This document shows, piece by piece, positions 26,084-34,009 of a stretch of DNA of 41,018 bases. Under the pieces are notes generated by a model. It did not search any database. It was given only the letters and a program-made list of their open reading frames with translations, and was not told the origin of the DNA. The position numbers were made by a program, and so were the translations under genes. This stretch comes from Lutibacter sp. (GTDB lineage: Bacteria; Bacteroidota; Bacteroidia; Flavobacteriales; Flavobacteriaceae), in assembly GCF_021647475.1 (NCBI RefSeq), contig NZ_JAKIUR010000028.1, positions 1-41,018 on the forward strand. The letters run 5' to 3'. How positions within the stretch are numbered: the first letter of the stretch is position 1; the number at the start of each line of letters is the position of its first letter.

Positions 26084-26581
26084 TTAAAGGGCTTTTAAGG
26101 CCTCTTCATAATTTGGTTCGTCAACAATTTCAGGAACTTGTTGTGTGTAAGTTACGTTTCCTTCTTCATCTATAATTACAATGGCACGTGAAAGTAAATT
26201 GGAAAGTGGGCCAGTTTTAATAGTTGCACCATAAGATTTTCCAAATTTTCCTTTTACAAAATCTGACAATGTAATTACATTATCTAAACCTTCTGCACCA
26301 CAAAAACGAGCTTGGGCAAAAGGTAAATCTCTAGAAATACATAATACTTTTGTGTTTTCTAATTCACCAGCTTCTTTGTTAAAGCGTCTAACAGATGCGG
26401 CACAAGTATCTGTGTCTAAACTTGGGAAAATGTTTAATATTAATTTTGAACCTTTAAAATCTTTTAATTTAGCTTTTGATAAATCAGCTTTTACTAAGTT
26501 AAATTTAGGAGCTTTGCTTCCTACTTTTGGTAATTTTCCAATAGTTTTAATTGGATTTCCTTTTAATGTTATTTTAGTCAT
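26084..26581 (-). CDS. tpx: Thiol peroxidase Tpx
   Basis: Atypical 2-Cys peroxiredoxin reducing hydrogen and alkyl peroxides with thioredoxin. The peroxidatic Cys60 is in PSLDTDTCAASVRRF and the resolving Cys94 in AQARFCGAEGL, matching the usual spacing. The 165 residues and TLKGNPIKTIG N-terminus fit the family. It is followed directly by dgkA. A second peroxiredoxin gene lies 93 bases upstream behind a terminator, so the two are probably separate transcripts. Confidence 0.95.
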   Translation of the reverse strand: MTKITLKGNPIKTIGKLPKVGSKAPKFNLVKADLSKAKLKDFKGSKLILNIFPSLDTDTCAASVRRFNKEAGELENTKVLCISRDLPFAQARFCGAEGLDNVITLSDFVKGKFGKSYGATIKTGPLSNLLSRAIVIIDEEGNVTYTQQVPEIVDEPNYEEALKAL

Positions 26582-26622
26582 AATAGTTTTTTTTATTAAA
26601 AATCAAAGTTAGTTTAAAAAGT

Positions 26623-26652
26623 AAAAACTCCCGAATAAAATCGAGAGTTTTT
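26623..26652 (-). terminator. Rho-independent terminator of the peroxiredoxin gene
   Basis: AAAAACTC (26623-26630) pairs with GAGTTTTT (26645-26652) and is extended by CGA/TCG across one mismatch. The loop is six bases. On the minus strand it ends in a T run and follows the peroxiredoxin stop by about 22 bases. Confidence 0.8.
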
Positions 26653-26674
26653 ACAATTTTTATTTTTGATTTAG

Positions 26675-27307
26675 TTAGTGTTTTGATAAATAATCTGCAA
26701 CACCTTCATGAGTTGCTTTTAATCCTTCTTTTTCAGAACTCCAGTTTGCAGGACAAGCTTCACCATGTTCTTCAGTAAATTGTAATGCATCTACCATTCT
26801 AAGAGCTTCATCAACATTTCTTCCTAAAGGTAAATCGTTTACAATTTGATGACGAACAATACCTTCTTTATCTATTAAAAATAAACCACGATAAGCGATT
26901 AATTCCCCTTCAGCCTGTAATTCATCATTATCATCATAATAATAATCACCTGCTAATACATCATAATTTTTAGAAATAGTTTTATTTGTGTCAGCTACAA
27001 TTGGGTAAGTAACGCCTTGTATTCCACCTTGGTTTTTAGGCATTTGTAACCAACCCCAGTGAGATTGTTCTGTATCTGTTGATGCAGCAACTATTTGTAC
27101 ATTTCTTTTTTCAAATTCAGCTAATTTTTCTTGAAAAGCAAATAATTCTGTTGGACAAACAAATGTAAAATCTTTTGGGTAGAAAAATAAAACTACATAT
27201 TTTTTACCTTCAAATTGGTCTATTGAATAATTTTCAACAAATTCATTTCCGTTAATTACTGCTTGTGCACTAAACTTAGGGGCTTTTTTACCTACTAATA
27301 CTGCCAT
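26675..27307 (-). CDS. Typical 2-Cys peroxiredoxin (AhpC/Prx1 type)
   Basis: Thioredoxin-fold peroxidase removing hydrogen peroxide and alkyl hydroperoxides. The peroxidatic Cys51 is in FTFVCPTELFAFQ and the resolving Cys185 in HGEACPANW. GGIQGVTYPIVAD and the C-terminal YLSKH region indicate the obligate-dimer Prx1/AhpC class. It has 210 residues. Only 25 bases separate its ATG from the edge of MITE copy 2, so its promoter must overlap or lie within that element. Confidence 0.95.
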   Translation of the reverse strand: MAVLVGKKAPKFSAQAVINGNEFVENYSIDQFEGKKYVVLFFYPKDFTFVCPTELFAFQEKLAEFEKRNVQIVAASTDTEQSHWGWLQMPKNQGGIQGVTYPIVADTNKTISKNYDVLAGDYYYDDNDELQAEGELIAYRGLFLIDKEGIVRHQIVNDLPLGRNVDEALRMVDALQFTEEHGEACPANWSSEKEGLKATHEGVADYLSKH

Positions 27308-27324
27308 TTTTATATGTTTTAAAT

Positions 27325-27332
27325 GATTATTA
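27325..27332 (+). repeat. Left target-site duplication of MITE copy 2
   Basis: GATTATTA abuts the element end and is repeated exactly at 27514-27521. Confidence 0.7.
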
Positions 27333-27513
27333 ACCCATTGTGCATTTTAACTTTTTAAACCTATTGTTACGTCAGTTCGAGTAATTTTTGATAAAAAATT
27401 GTATCGAGAACGATTGTCTCTAACTAAAAAACCTATTCTCGATACTAATTTTAAGCCTAGAAAGGCTAAAATTCACTCGAATTGACGAAACTTTATCATA
27501 ATACACAACGGGT
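27333..27513 (-). mobile_element. MITE-like inverted-repeat element, copy 2
   Basis: A 181-base element that is the reverse complement of copy 1 at 10255-10433 with scattered substitutions. It shares the ACCC..GGGT ends, the AGCC/GGCT palindrome, the GTATCGAGAA/TTCTCGATAC arms and the TAGGTTTAAAAAG segment. Exact 8-base duplications flank it. It occupies half of the 363-base gap between the divergent peroxiredoxin and MATE genes, 25 bases from the peroxiredoxin start. It is non-coding. The remainder of the gap is AT-rich with a weak promoter-like box near the MATE gene. Confidence 0.75.
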
Positions 27514-27521
27514 GATTATTA
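27514..27521 (+). repeat. Right target-site duplication of MITE copy 2
   Basis: GATTATTA, identical to 27325-27332, directly follows the terminal CAACGGGT. Confidence 0.7.
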
Positions 27522-27647
27522 ATTTTTATATACACAAAAGTAATCAAATATAGTTTTTTTTAAAAGATGTCTTATTTTATAATTTTATGTGGTTATAAGT
27601 TTTTTTTATGGTACTATTTTTAATCATAGAATGAATATTTAATCTTG

Positions 27648-27655
27648 TATATTCG
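27648..27655 (+). promoter_or_regulatory. Weak -7-like element before the MATE gene
   Basis: TATATTCG differs from TAnnTTTG at one base and lies 15 bases before the TTG start. No well-placed -33 TTTG was seen. Confidence 0.3.
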
Positions 27656-27670
27656 CAGAAAAAATACATA

Positions 27671-29029
27671 TTGAAATTTTCAAAATATTCATCAGAATTT
27701 AAAAACAATTTAAAATTAGCTACCCCAATAATGATGGGTTCTTTGGGACATTTATTAGTAGGCTTAATGGATGATGTTATGGTGGGTAGGTTGGGACCGG
27801 TACAATTAGCAGCGACTTCTTTAGGGAATAGTTTGGTTTTTATTGCACTTTCTATTGGAATAGGGTTTTCATTTGCAATTACTCCTTTAATAGCCGAATC
27901 AGACGGTGAAAATGACGAGAAAAAGAGTAGAAGTATTTTTCAACATGGAGTTATTTTAATGACTATAATTGGAATTGTGATGTACATTTTATTATTGATA
28001 TTAGAACCCATATTATTTCATTTAGACCAACCCGAAGAAGTAGTAAAATTAGCAGTTCCTTATTTTGAAATTGTAGCTATTTCTATGATTCCATTAATGC
28101 TATTTCAAGGATTAAAACAGTTTGCCGATGGATTATCGCAAACAAAATATTCAATGTATGCTACTATTTTAACTAATGTAGTTAATATTAGCTTGAATTT
28201 TGCTTTAATTTATGGATTTTGGATTTTTCCAAGATTAGAATTGGTTGGTGCTGCAATAGGAACTTTGGTTTCAAGAATTGTAATGGTAATTTTTCTTTAT
28301 TTGGTTTTAAAATATAAAGCCAAATTTGCTCCATATATGCACCTTTTAAAATTAAAAGAGATTAAACGTAGCGTATTTAATAAAATTATAAGTTTAGGTT
28401 TTCCAACGGCTTTACAAATGTTGTTTGAAGTTGGTTTATTTACTTCCTCAGTTTTGTTGGCGGGTACATTTGGAGCGTTGCCACAAGCTGCAAATCAAAT
28501 TGCTTTAAAATTAGCTTCTACAACATTTATGGTAGCTGTGGGGCTTGGTGTTGCCGCAACAATTAGAGTTGGAAACCAAAAGGGATTAGGAAATTTTAAA
28601 GAATTAAGGCGAATTGCTTTTTCAAATTTTATTTTAGTAATTTTTATAATGTTTGGTTTTTCAATAGGATTCATGTTATTAAAAAATGATCTTCCTTGGA
28701 TTTTTACTAGTAATTCAGAAGTTATAAAAATTGCTTCAGGATTACTAGTAATTGTAGGATTTTTTCAAATTTCTGATGGTTTGCAAGCCGTTATATTGGG
28801 TGGATTACGAGGCTTGCAAGATGTTAATATTCCTTCAATTTTAACCTTTATTGCTTACTGGGTTATTGGATTTCCTATTAGTTATTATTTGGCAACTGTT
28901 TTTAATTTAGGTACTTTTGGTATTTGGATAGGATTATTAACAGCACTAACTTCTTCGGCAATAATGTTGTTTTTTAGATTTAATTATTTGTCGAATAAAT
29001 TAATAAAAGAAAAACATGAACTTACCTAA
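27671..29029 (+). CDS. MATE-family efflux transporter
   Basis: Twelve-helix Na+ or H+ coupled multidrug/toxin exporter. It has two homologous halves: the first begins LKLATPIMMGSLGHLLVGLMDDVMVGRLGP, given here only by its key residues PIMM, GLMDD and GRLGP near 17-43; the second begins IISLGFPTALQMLFEVG near 240. The 452 residues are typical. The start is TTG; the first in-frame ATG lies too far into helix 1. It overlaps the next small gene by 14 bases. The substrate is unknown. Confidence 0.92.
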   Translation: MKFSKYSSEFKNNLKLATPIMMGSLGHLLVGLMDDVMVGRLGPVQLAATSLGNSLVFIALSIGIGFSFAITPLIAESDGENDEKKSRSIFQHGVILMTIIGIVMYILLLILEPILFHLDQPEEVVKLAVPYFEIVAISMIPLMLFQGLKQFADGLSQTKYSMYATILTNVVNISLNFALIYGFWIFPRLELVGAAIGTLVSRIVMVIFLYLVLKYKAKFAPYMHLLKLKEIKRSVFNKIISLGFPTALQMLFEVGLFTSSVLLAGTFGALPQAANQIALKLASTTFMVAVGLGVAATIRVGNQKGLGNFKELRRIAFSNFILVIFIMFGFSIGFMLLKNDLPWIFTSNSEVIKIASGLLVIVGFFQISDGLQAVILGGLRGLQDVNIPSILTFIAYWVIGFPISYYLATVFNLGTFGIWIGLLTALTSSAIMLFFRFNYLSNKLIKEKHELT

Positions 29030-29246
29030 ATTTTTATTGGGAGATAATACTGATTTTAAAGAAGATATATTTATAATTCATACTGAATTTCCAAGATTTA
29101 TAATTAATTTAAAGGATGATGAAATTGAATGGTTAGAAGAATTTTCTAATGCAGATGAAGAAGAATTAGAAAGTGAGGTTGCAGTATTAATTGAATTAGC
29201 AAGTGCTTTTTATGATAGAGAAATGGAAAGGTATGAACATAATTAA
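29016..29246 (+). CDS. Small acidic conserved protein
   Basis: A 76-residue, strongly acidic cytoplasmic protein (LKDDEIEWLEEFSNADEEEL; tail FYDREMERYEHN). No signal or membrane segment is present. I recognise no functional domain, but similar small acidic proteins are found after MATE genes in Flavobacteriia. Its ATG lies within the end of the MATE gene (14-base overlap), so the pair is co-translated. Its end overlaps the convergent neighbour by 4 bases. Confidence 0.7.
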   Translation: MNLPKFLLGDNTDFKEDIFIIHTEFPRFIINLKDDEIEWLEEFSNADEEELESEVAVLIELASAFYDREMERYEHN

Positions 29247-29764
29247 TTTTGTCTTTTTTTATGAATGCTAATGATAAGATGAAACGCTTGTCCAACCCAA
29301 TCATCTCGTTCAATTCTGCCTGGAAAAAATTTTAATTCACTTGTAATTTTATTAATATCAGCACTGTTAAAATTACTAATTTGTTCAAAAGTATAAATTC
29401 CTAATTTATTTAATTTTAGTTCAATAGTTGTCCCAATTCCTTTAATGAGCTTTAAATTATTTTTATCATTTTTATTTGCAATACCAATTCTATCAAAATT
29501 TAAACCTTTATCTAGGTATTTATTTGGTACGCTATACACCAATTGTTTTCCTCCACGTTCAAAAGTTTTTGTAGCTCTAATTTTAGGTTTAGTTTCCAAT
29601 ATTTTTAATTCTTCTTTCTTAAAATGTTGGTTTTTAGGTTTAATTTCTTTTTTTGCTGAAATCATTTTACCAAAATATAAGCCAATTAAAAACGCTCCAA
29701 GCAACCAAATAAACAGCTCAAAAAGTTGCCAAAAAGTTGTATTTAAAAACATAGATAGTTCCAT
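29243..29764 (-). CDS. Membrane-anchored protein with C-terminal helix-hairpin-helix-like domain
   Basis: Of 173 residues, one helix near 14-32 (LFIWLLGAFLIGLYFGKM) anchors the protein. A lysine-rich linker follows, then a C-terminal domain from about 105 reading LKLIKGIGTTIELKLNKLGI with FEQISNFNSADINKI. This resembles the HhH-type fold of proteins often labelled flap-endonuclease-1-like 5' DNA nuclease, although that activity is not established for membrane-anchored versions. It lies 7 bases after the OmpA-like gene with which it probably forms an operon. Function unknown. Confidence 0.72.
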   Translation of the reverse strand: MELSMFLNTTFWQLFELFIWLLGAFLIGLYFGKMISAKKEIKPKNQHFKKEELKILETKPKIRATKTFERGGKQLVYSVPNKYLDKGLNFDRIGIANKNDKNNLKLIKGIGTTIELKLNKLGIYTFEQISNFNSADINKITSELKFFPGRIERDDWVGQAFHLIISIHKKRQN

Positions 29765-29771
29765 TTTTTTA

Positions 29772-30632
29772 TTAGTTAATTTCTATTTCTATTCTCCGGT
29801 TTTTTGCTTTTCCTTCTAAAGTATTTTTATCTGCAATAGGTTCAGATTCGCCTTTTGATAAAGTTACTATTTTTGAATTATCAATTCCATTTAGGTTAAA
29901 GTAATTTTTTACCAAATTAGCTCTGTTCAATCCTATAATTAAGTTGTTTTGATAGTACCCATTGTTATCAGTATGTCCAGTTATATAGATGGTTTTGTGT
30001 GGATGCTTTTTAAGGTATTGTTTTAAAAGATTTACATAATTTGTAATAGACTTATTCTCAATTAGTTGATTGTTATTGAAATCGACATATAGCCGTTTAT
30101 TGCTCATGGTTTTTTCAATACTATCTAATATTTTTGAAGAAATAGTTTCAATTTTCAAATTTATTCCTGAAGTGTTTGTGTTATTTTTAAATAAGTTGTT
30201 TTTAACTTCACTTAAAATTTTAAGTTGATAATTATTGATTTTAGCGTTTTGAAAATAAGATTTTATATTCTTAGCTCGTAATAATCCAATATTATTATGA
30301 GTTGCAGTAGCTATTTCTTTTTTAGTATAAAAACCTGTAATTATTAATTGATTATCGTAATGATTTTTCAAATACGATTTTATAGAATCAAAAAGCAAAG
30401 TGAAATCTTTTAAATTTAATATATCAGAATTATTTTTTTGAATTTTAAAAGCTTTATCAAAACTAAAAAGTGTATCATTTTTATAATTTGTAATCGCATA
30501 AATAGTAGTGACTTTTTTGGTCGATTTAGCAATCTTCTTATTAAAAAGACGAGATGTTATAAAATAATGTGAAGTCAATGCAATGCAAGCCCAAATTAAA
30601 AATACCGAAAATGCTTTAAAATAATTTAGCAT
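29772..30632 (-). CDS. OmpA-family peptidoglycan-binding-like protein
   Basis: A 286-residue envelope protein with one N-terminal helix (AFSVFLIWACIALTSHYFI) and a C-terminal OmpA-like domain (about 180-286). The C-terminal domain has IYITGHTDNNGYYQNNLIIG, LNRANLVKNYF and AKNRRIEIEIN, the residues that contact peptidoglycan diaminopimelate in the family. The middle region (about 85-160; LIITGFYTKKE, RAKNIKSYF) looks like a second, degraded OmpA-like unit. No beta-barrel is present. It is probably an inner-membrane-anchored or periplasmic cell-wall linker. Confidence 0.85.
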   Translation of the reverse strand: MLNYFKAFSVFLIWACIALTSHYFITSRLFNKKIAKSTKKVTTIYAITNYKNDTLFSFDKAFKIQKNNSDILNLKDFTLLFDSIKSYLKNHYDNQLIITGFYTKKEIATATHNNIGLLRAKNIKSYFQNAKINNYQLKILSEVKNNLFKNNTNTSGINLKIETISSKILDSIEKTMSNKRLYVDFNNNQLIENKSITNYVNLLKQYLKKHPHKTIYITGHTDNNGYYQNNLIIGLNRANLVKNYFNLNGIDNSKIVTLSKGESEPIADKNTLEGKAKNRRIEIEIN

Positions 30633-30720
30633 GATTTTATTTTAGCGTGATAAATGTAAGTAATATTTAAATTTGATGCAAATCTAAATAGTTATATATG
30701 AAAAGTTTAACAGGTATAAA

Positions 30721-32925
30721 TTACTTTTTAGAAGCCTCTACTAATTCTAATTTTGACAATGTGGTTTTAGTAGTAAAAAAGCCATAGTTGATAAAAGCGT
30801 ATTTTTTTTCAATTTTATTTATGGTTCCACAGGCATTACTATCCATAATTCGTACTTTATCGTTTACTTTAAAATGATAGTCTGTTCGTTGTTTTTCAAC
30901 CTTTTTTGCGGTTATAATTTTTTGTTCCTTAACTTTTTCTACCGCTATTAGCACTTCTTTTTCTACCGTTTTTAACTTTTCTTCTGTTTTTTTTAAAATA
31001 ACTTTAATTTTCTTTTTTTCAGCTTTTGTAGCTGGTTTTACAGGATTCTTTTTTAGATATTTAGTTTTTTCAATAGCTAACCATTTTGCAAAATTAGCAT
31101 TAAATTGCTTTTTATTATTGGTTTGAAAATAAGTATTTAATAATTCATTTAGTTTTCTTCCATACACTAACATTTTTTGATTGTTAGTATATAATTCGTA
31201 AAAATTCTCTAGTTTTTCTTGAACTTTAGTATGTTTTAAACTTAAACTATCGGCATGCAATAAAGCTTCAGATTTAACTTGTTCTAGGTTTTCAGAAGTT
31301 TTTTGAAGTTTATTGCGTTCTTTTTGAAGCTTAGAAATGGTTTTGTCTAAACGCACTTTTTCGTTTGTTACCCTTTTTTTGGCTCTATTAATTAAGCTAA
31401 ATGGAATTCCATTTTTTTGAGCAACTTCAAAAGTAAAAGAACTACCCGCTTGCCCAATAAACAATTTAAACAAGGGTTCTAAAGTCCTTTCATCAAATTG
31501 CATATTTGCGTTGGCAATATGCTCAATTTCATTGGCTAAAACTTTTAAATTTGAATAATGTGTGGTAATTACTCCAAAAGCTTTTTTATTATAAAATTCT
31601 TCTAAAAATATTTCTGCCAAAGCACCACCTAACTCAGGATCACTTCCTGTACCAAATTCATCAATTAAAAATAAGGTGCTACTATTACATTTTTGTAAAA
31701 AATTACGCATATTTTTTAAACGATAACTATAAGTACTTAATTGATTTTCAATAGATTGATTATCGCCAATATCGGTTAATATTTTTTCAAAAAAGTAAGT
31801 GCTTGAACGTTCATGAACGGGAATTAAAAGTCCGCTTTGCAACATAACTTGTAACAACCCGATGGTTTTTAAAGTGATGCTTTTTCCACCAGCATTTGGA
31901 CCAGAAATTACTATAATTTGTTGCTCATTATGAAGTTCAAGTGTTTGGGGAATTGTTTTTATATTTTGAATAGTATTCTTTTCAAATAAAATTGGGTGAT
32001 AGGCATTTTTAAAAAACACTTTTTTGGTGTTTGTAATTTTAGGCAAACAGGCGTTTATAGTTGTTGCATATTTTGCTTTTGCACCAATAATATCTAACGC
32101 AATTAAATAATTTTGATAACTAATTAAATCAGTAATAGATGGTCTTAATGTATTTGTTAATTCTTTTAATATTTTTATAATTTCTTGTTTTTCTTCATAA
32201 AGTAGATGTTGCAATTCATTGCTAAATTGTAAGGTAGCTTCAGGTGCAATATAAACAATGCTTCCAGTTTTTGAACTGCCTAAAATAGTGCCTTTAATTT
32301 TTTTACGATACATAGCTTGTACCGCTAAAACCCGCTGATTGTCAATTACGGATTCCTTAATATCATCTAAATAATTTAAACTGGAGTATTTATGCAATGC
32401 TTTATTAAAACTAATTCCAATTTTTCCTCTAACCACATTAATATCTATTCTAATATTTTTAAGAGATAATGATGCATTTGCATTTACTTCTCCAAAAGGA
32501 GTAATAATTTTTTTAATAGCATCAGCTATTGCTGGTAGATATTCAATAGTATTTGAAAAAGAGAGTAAGAACGGATAGTAGATTTTAAATTTCTTAAAAA
32601 ACAGGAGTAATTCAGAAATGGTATTTGTATTATTTAATATTTTTAAAAAGGAAGCTGGTTCTAAAAAACTGTTCTCAATTTTTAATAAATGAATTTCTTT
32701 TTGAATAGCATCAAAGTAATGATTTGGGATACGATTATCATTTTCAAAAGAAGATAAATATTCATTAACACGTTGTAATTCAATAGTTAAATCTTCAAGT
32801 TTAGCGTAAGGTTTTATTTGTAGCGTAGCAGATTTTCCAAGTTCGGAAATACAAAATTCACCAACTTGTTTTAAAATGGTATAAAATTCTAAATCATTTA
32901 AAGTTTTTTCTGAAATGATACTCAT
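30721..32925 (-). CDS. MutS2-like ATPase lacking the Smr domain
   Basis: A MutS-family ATPase of the MutS2 branch, which lacks mismatch-binding domain I and acts on recombination intermediates or collided ribosomes in studied species. Walker A is ISGPNAGGKS near residue 343 and Walker B LFLIDEFGTGSDPELGG near 420, followed by TTHYSNLKVLA. A long coiled coil follows at about 520-670. The protein ends after a small KOW-like module (KVNDKVRIMDSNACGTI) with no Smr nuclease domain, which normally follows. The frame opens at 32955, but the ATG at 32925 (MSIISEKTLND) matches the family start and leaves room for a promoter. It is divergent from ung. Confidence 0.88.
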   Translation of the reverse strand: MSIISEKTLNDLEFYTILKQVGEFCISELGKSATLQIKPYAKLEDLTIELQRVNEYLSSFENDNRIPNHYFDAIQKEIHLLKIENSFLEPASFLKILNNTNTISELLLFFKKFKIYYPFLLSFSNTIEYLPAIADAIKKIITPFGEVNANASLSLKNIRIDINVVRGKIGISFNKALHKYSSLNYLDDIKESVIDNQRVLAVQAMYRKKIKGTILGSSKTGSIVYIAPEATLQFSNELQHLLYEEKQEIIKILKELTNTLRPSITDLISYQNYLIALDIIGAKAKYATTINACLPKITNTKKVFFKNAYHPILFEKNTIQNIKTIPQTLELHNEQQIIVISGPNAGGKSITLKTIGLLQVMLQSGLLIPVHERSSTYFFEKILTDIGDNQSIENQLSTYSYRLKNMRNFLQKCNSSTLFLIDEFGTGSDPELGGALAEIFLEEFYNKKAFGVITTHYSNLKVLANEIEHIANANMQFDERTLEPLFKLFIGQAGSSFTFEVAQKNGIPFSLINRAKKRVTNEKVRLDKTISKLQKERNKLQKTSENLEQVKSEALLHADSLSLKHTKVQEKLENFYELYTNNQKMLVYGRKLNELLNTYFQTNNKKQFNANFAKWLAIEKTKYLKKNPVKPATKAEKKKIKVILKKTEEKLKTVEKEVLIAVEKVKEQKIITAKKVEKQRTDYHFKVNDKVRIMDSNACGTINKIEKKYAFINYGFFTTKTTLSKLELVEASKK

Positions 32926-32934
32926 AAAAAATAC

Positions 32935-32942
32935 TACTTTTG
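32935..32942 (+). promoter_or_regulatory. Candidate ung -7 element
   Basis: TACTTTTG is a perfect TAnnTTTG in the 59-base divergent gap, 42 bases before the ung ATG. Confidence 0.45.
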
Positions 32943-32952
32943 AAAGATTACA

Positions 32953-32960
32953 CAAAAATA
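32953..32960 (-). promoter_or_regulatory. Candidate mutS2 -7 element
   Basis: The minus strand reads TATTTTTG, a perfect TAnnTTTG, 27 bases before the mutS2-like ATG. It lies 10 bases from the ung box on the other strand, so the two divergent promoters overlap and may compete. Confidence 0.45.
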
Positions 32961-32984
32961 TACAATTAACTTAATTAACCACTA

Positions 32985-33650
32985 ATGAATGTTAAAATAG
33001 CTGAAAGTTGGCAACCTTTATTAAAAGATGAATTTGAGAAACCTTATTTTAAAAATCTTACCGATTTTGTGAAAAATGAATACGCTACCAATACTTGCTA
33101 TCCTAAAGGAAATCAGATATTTAATGCTTTTAATTTATGTTCATTTAATGATTTAAAAGTAGTTATTATTGGTCAAGATCCTTATCACGGAGAAGGACAA
33201 GCTCACGGATTCTGTTTTTCAGTTCCTGAAGGAGTTGCTCATCCGCCGTCATTAATTAATATTTTTAAAGAAATTGAAACCGATTTGCATATTCCTTATC
33301 CAAAAAGTGGAAATTTAGAACGATGGGCAAAACAAGGTGTTTTACTTTTAAATGCAACGTTAACTGTCAGAGCTCATCAAGCGGGTTCTCATCAGAAAGG
33401 AGGATGGGAGCAATTTACAGATGATGTAATTTCTTTAATTTCTGACAAAAAAGAGAACGTAGTTTTTCTACTTTGGGGTGGATTTGCCAAAAAGAAATCG
33501 GTTTTAATTGACCACAAAAAACATTGTATTTTAACGAGTGGTCATCCTTCACCTTTAAGTGCTAATAGAGGATATTGGTTTGGTAATAAGCATTTTAGTA
33601 AAACTAATAATTATTTAAAAAACCATAAATCAAACGTAATATCTTGGTAA
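32985..33650 (+). CDS. ung: Uracil-DNA glycosylase
   Basis: Family 1 uracil-DNA glycosylase that removes uracil from DNA at the start of base excision repair. The water-activating motif is GQDPYH (Asp65), with the substrate-pocket GFCFSVPEGVAHPPSL near 77 and the minor-groove HPSPLSANRGYWFG loop near 188. The 221 residues match E. coli Ung. It has its own promoter box and is followed by a hairpin at 33659-33675. Confidence 0.97.
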   Translation: MNVKIAESWQPLLKDEFEKPYFKNLTDFVKNEYATNTCYPKGNQIFNAFNLCSFNDLKVVIIGQDPYHGEGQAHGFCFSVPEGVAHPPSLINIFKEIETDLHIPYPKSGNLERWAKQGVLLLNATLTVRAHQAGSHQKGGWEQFTDDVISLISDKKENVVFLLWGGFAKKKSVLIDHKKHCILTSGHPSPLSANRGYWFGNKHFSKTNNYLKNHKSNVISW

Positions 33651-33658
33651 TAAAAAAA

Positions 33659-33675
33659 GCACTTATTAAGTGCTT
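33659..33675 (-). terminator. Bidirectional terminator between ung and lipA
   Basis: AGCACTT and AAGTGCT form a 7-bp stem with a 3-base loop. On the minus strand the stem is followed by a run of seven T, an ideal terminator for leftward transcription. On the plus strand it lies 8 bases after the ung stop with a weaker T tract. Confidence 0.65.
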
Positions 33676-33878
33676 GAGTTTGATGTAAGAAAACAAGTTG
33701 TGTACAGAAAATCAACAAGCTACGTCGTTGCGATGAATGAAGCAAAGCGAAATGAGGAAGCAATCTCATTTTTATGAAAAGATTGCTTCAAATTATTGCA
33801 CTACGTTTATAATTTTCGCAATGACATTTTGATTTTCAGTTATTTAAAGTAAATCCTTAGGTCAAAATCAGGTTAAGG
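33672..33878 (-). repeat. BIME-like inverted-repeat element, copy B
   Basis: Reverse-complement copy of the element at 13781-13988, occupying much of the 359-base gap between ung and lipA. Shared blocks include TTGATTTTCAGT, CGCAATGACATT, a perfect GAAGCAATCT / AGATTGCTTC hairpin (10-bp arms), the AAGCGAAATGA block and CCTTAGGTC. Compared with copy A the ends are more eroded, and the bracketing REP hairpins are absent. The rest of the gap is AT-rich, and I see no gene in it. Confidence 0.75.
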
Positions 33879-34009
33879 TTTTTTTAAATTAACTCTAAAT
33901 CTATATTATGAAAACAAAGATTAACAACTTCTTTGTTGTTTTGTAATTTGCAATACTTGTGCCAACTATATTATCATCTTGTTAATTAAAAGTTAAAGCC
34001 TGTTATTTA

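Noticed and set aside
33909..33947. A 12-codon ATG frame downstream of ung
   Set aside because: Too short, no leader or motif, and it lies in a weak AT-rich hairpin region.
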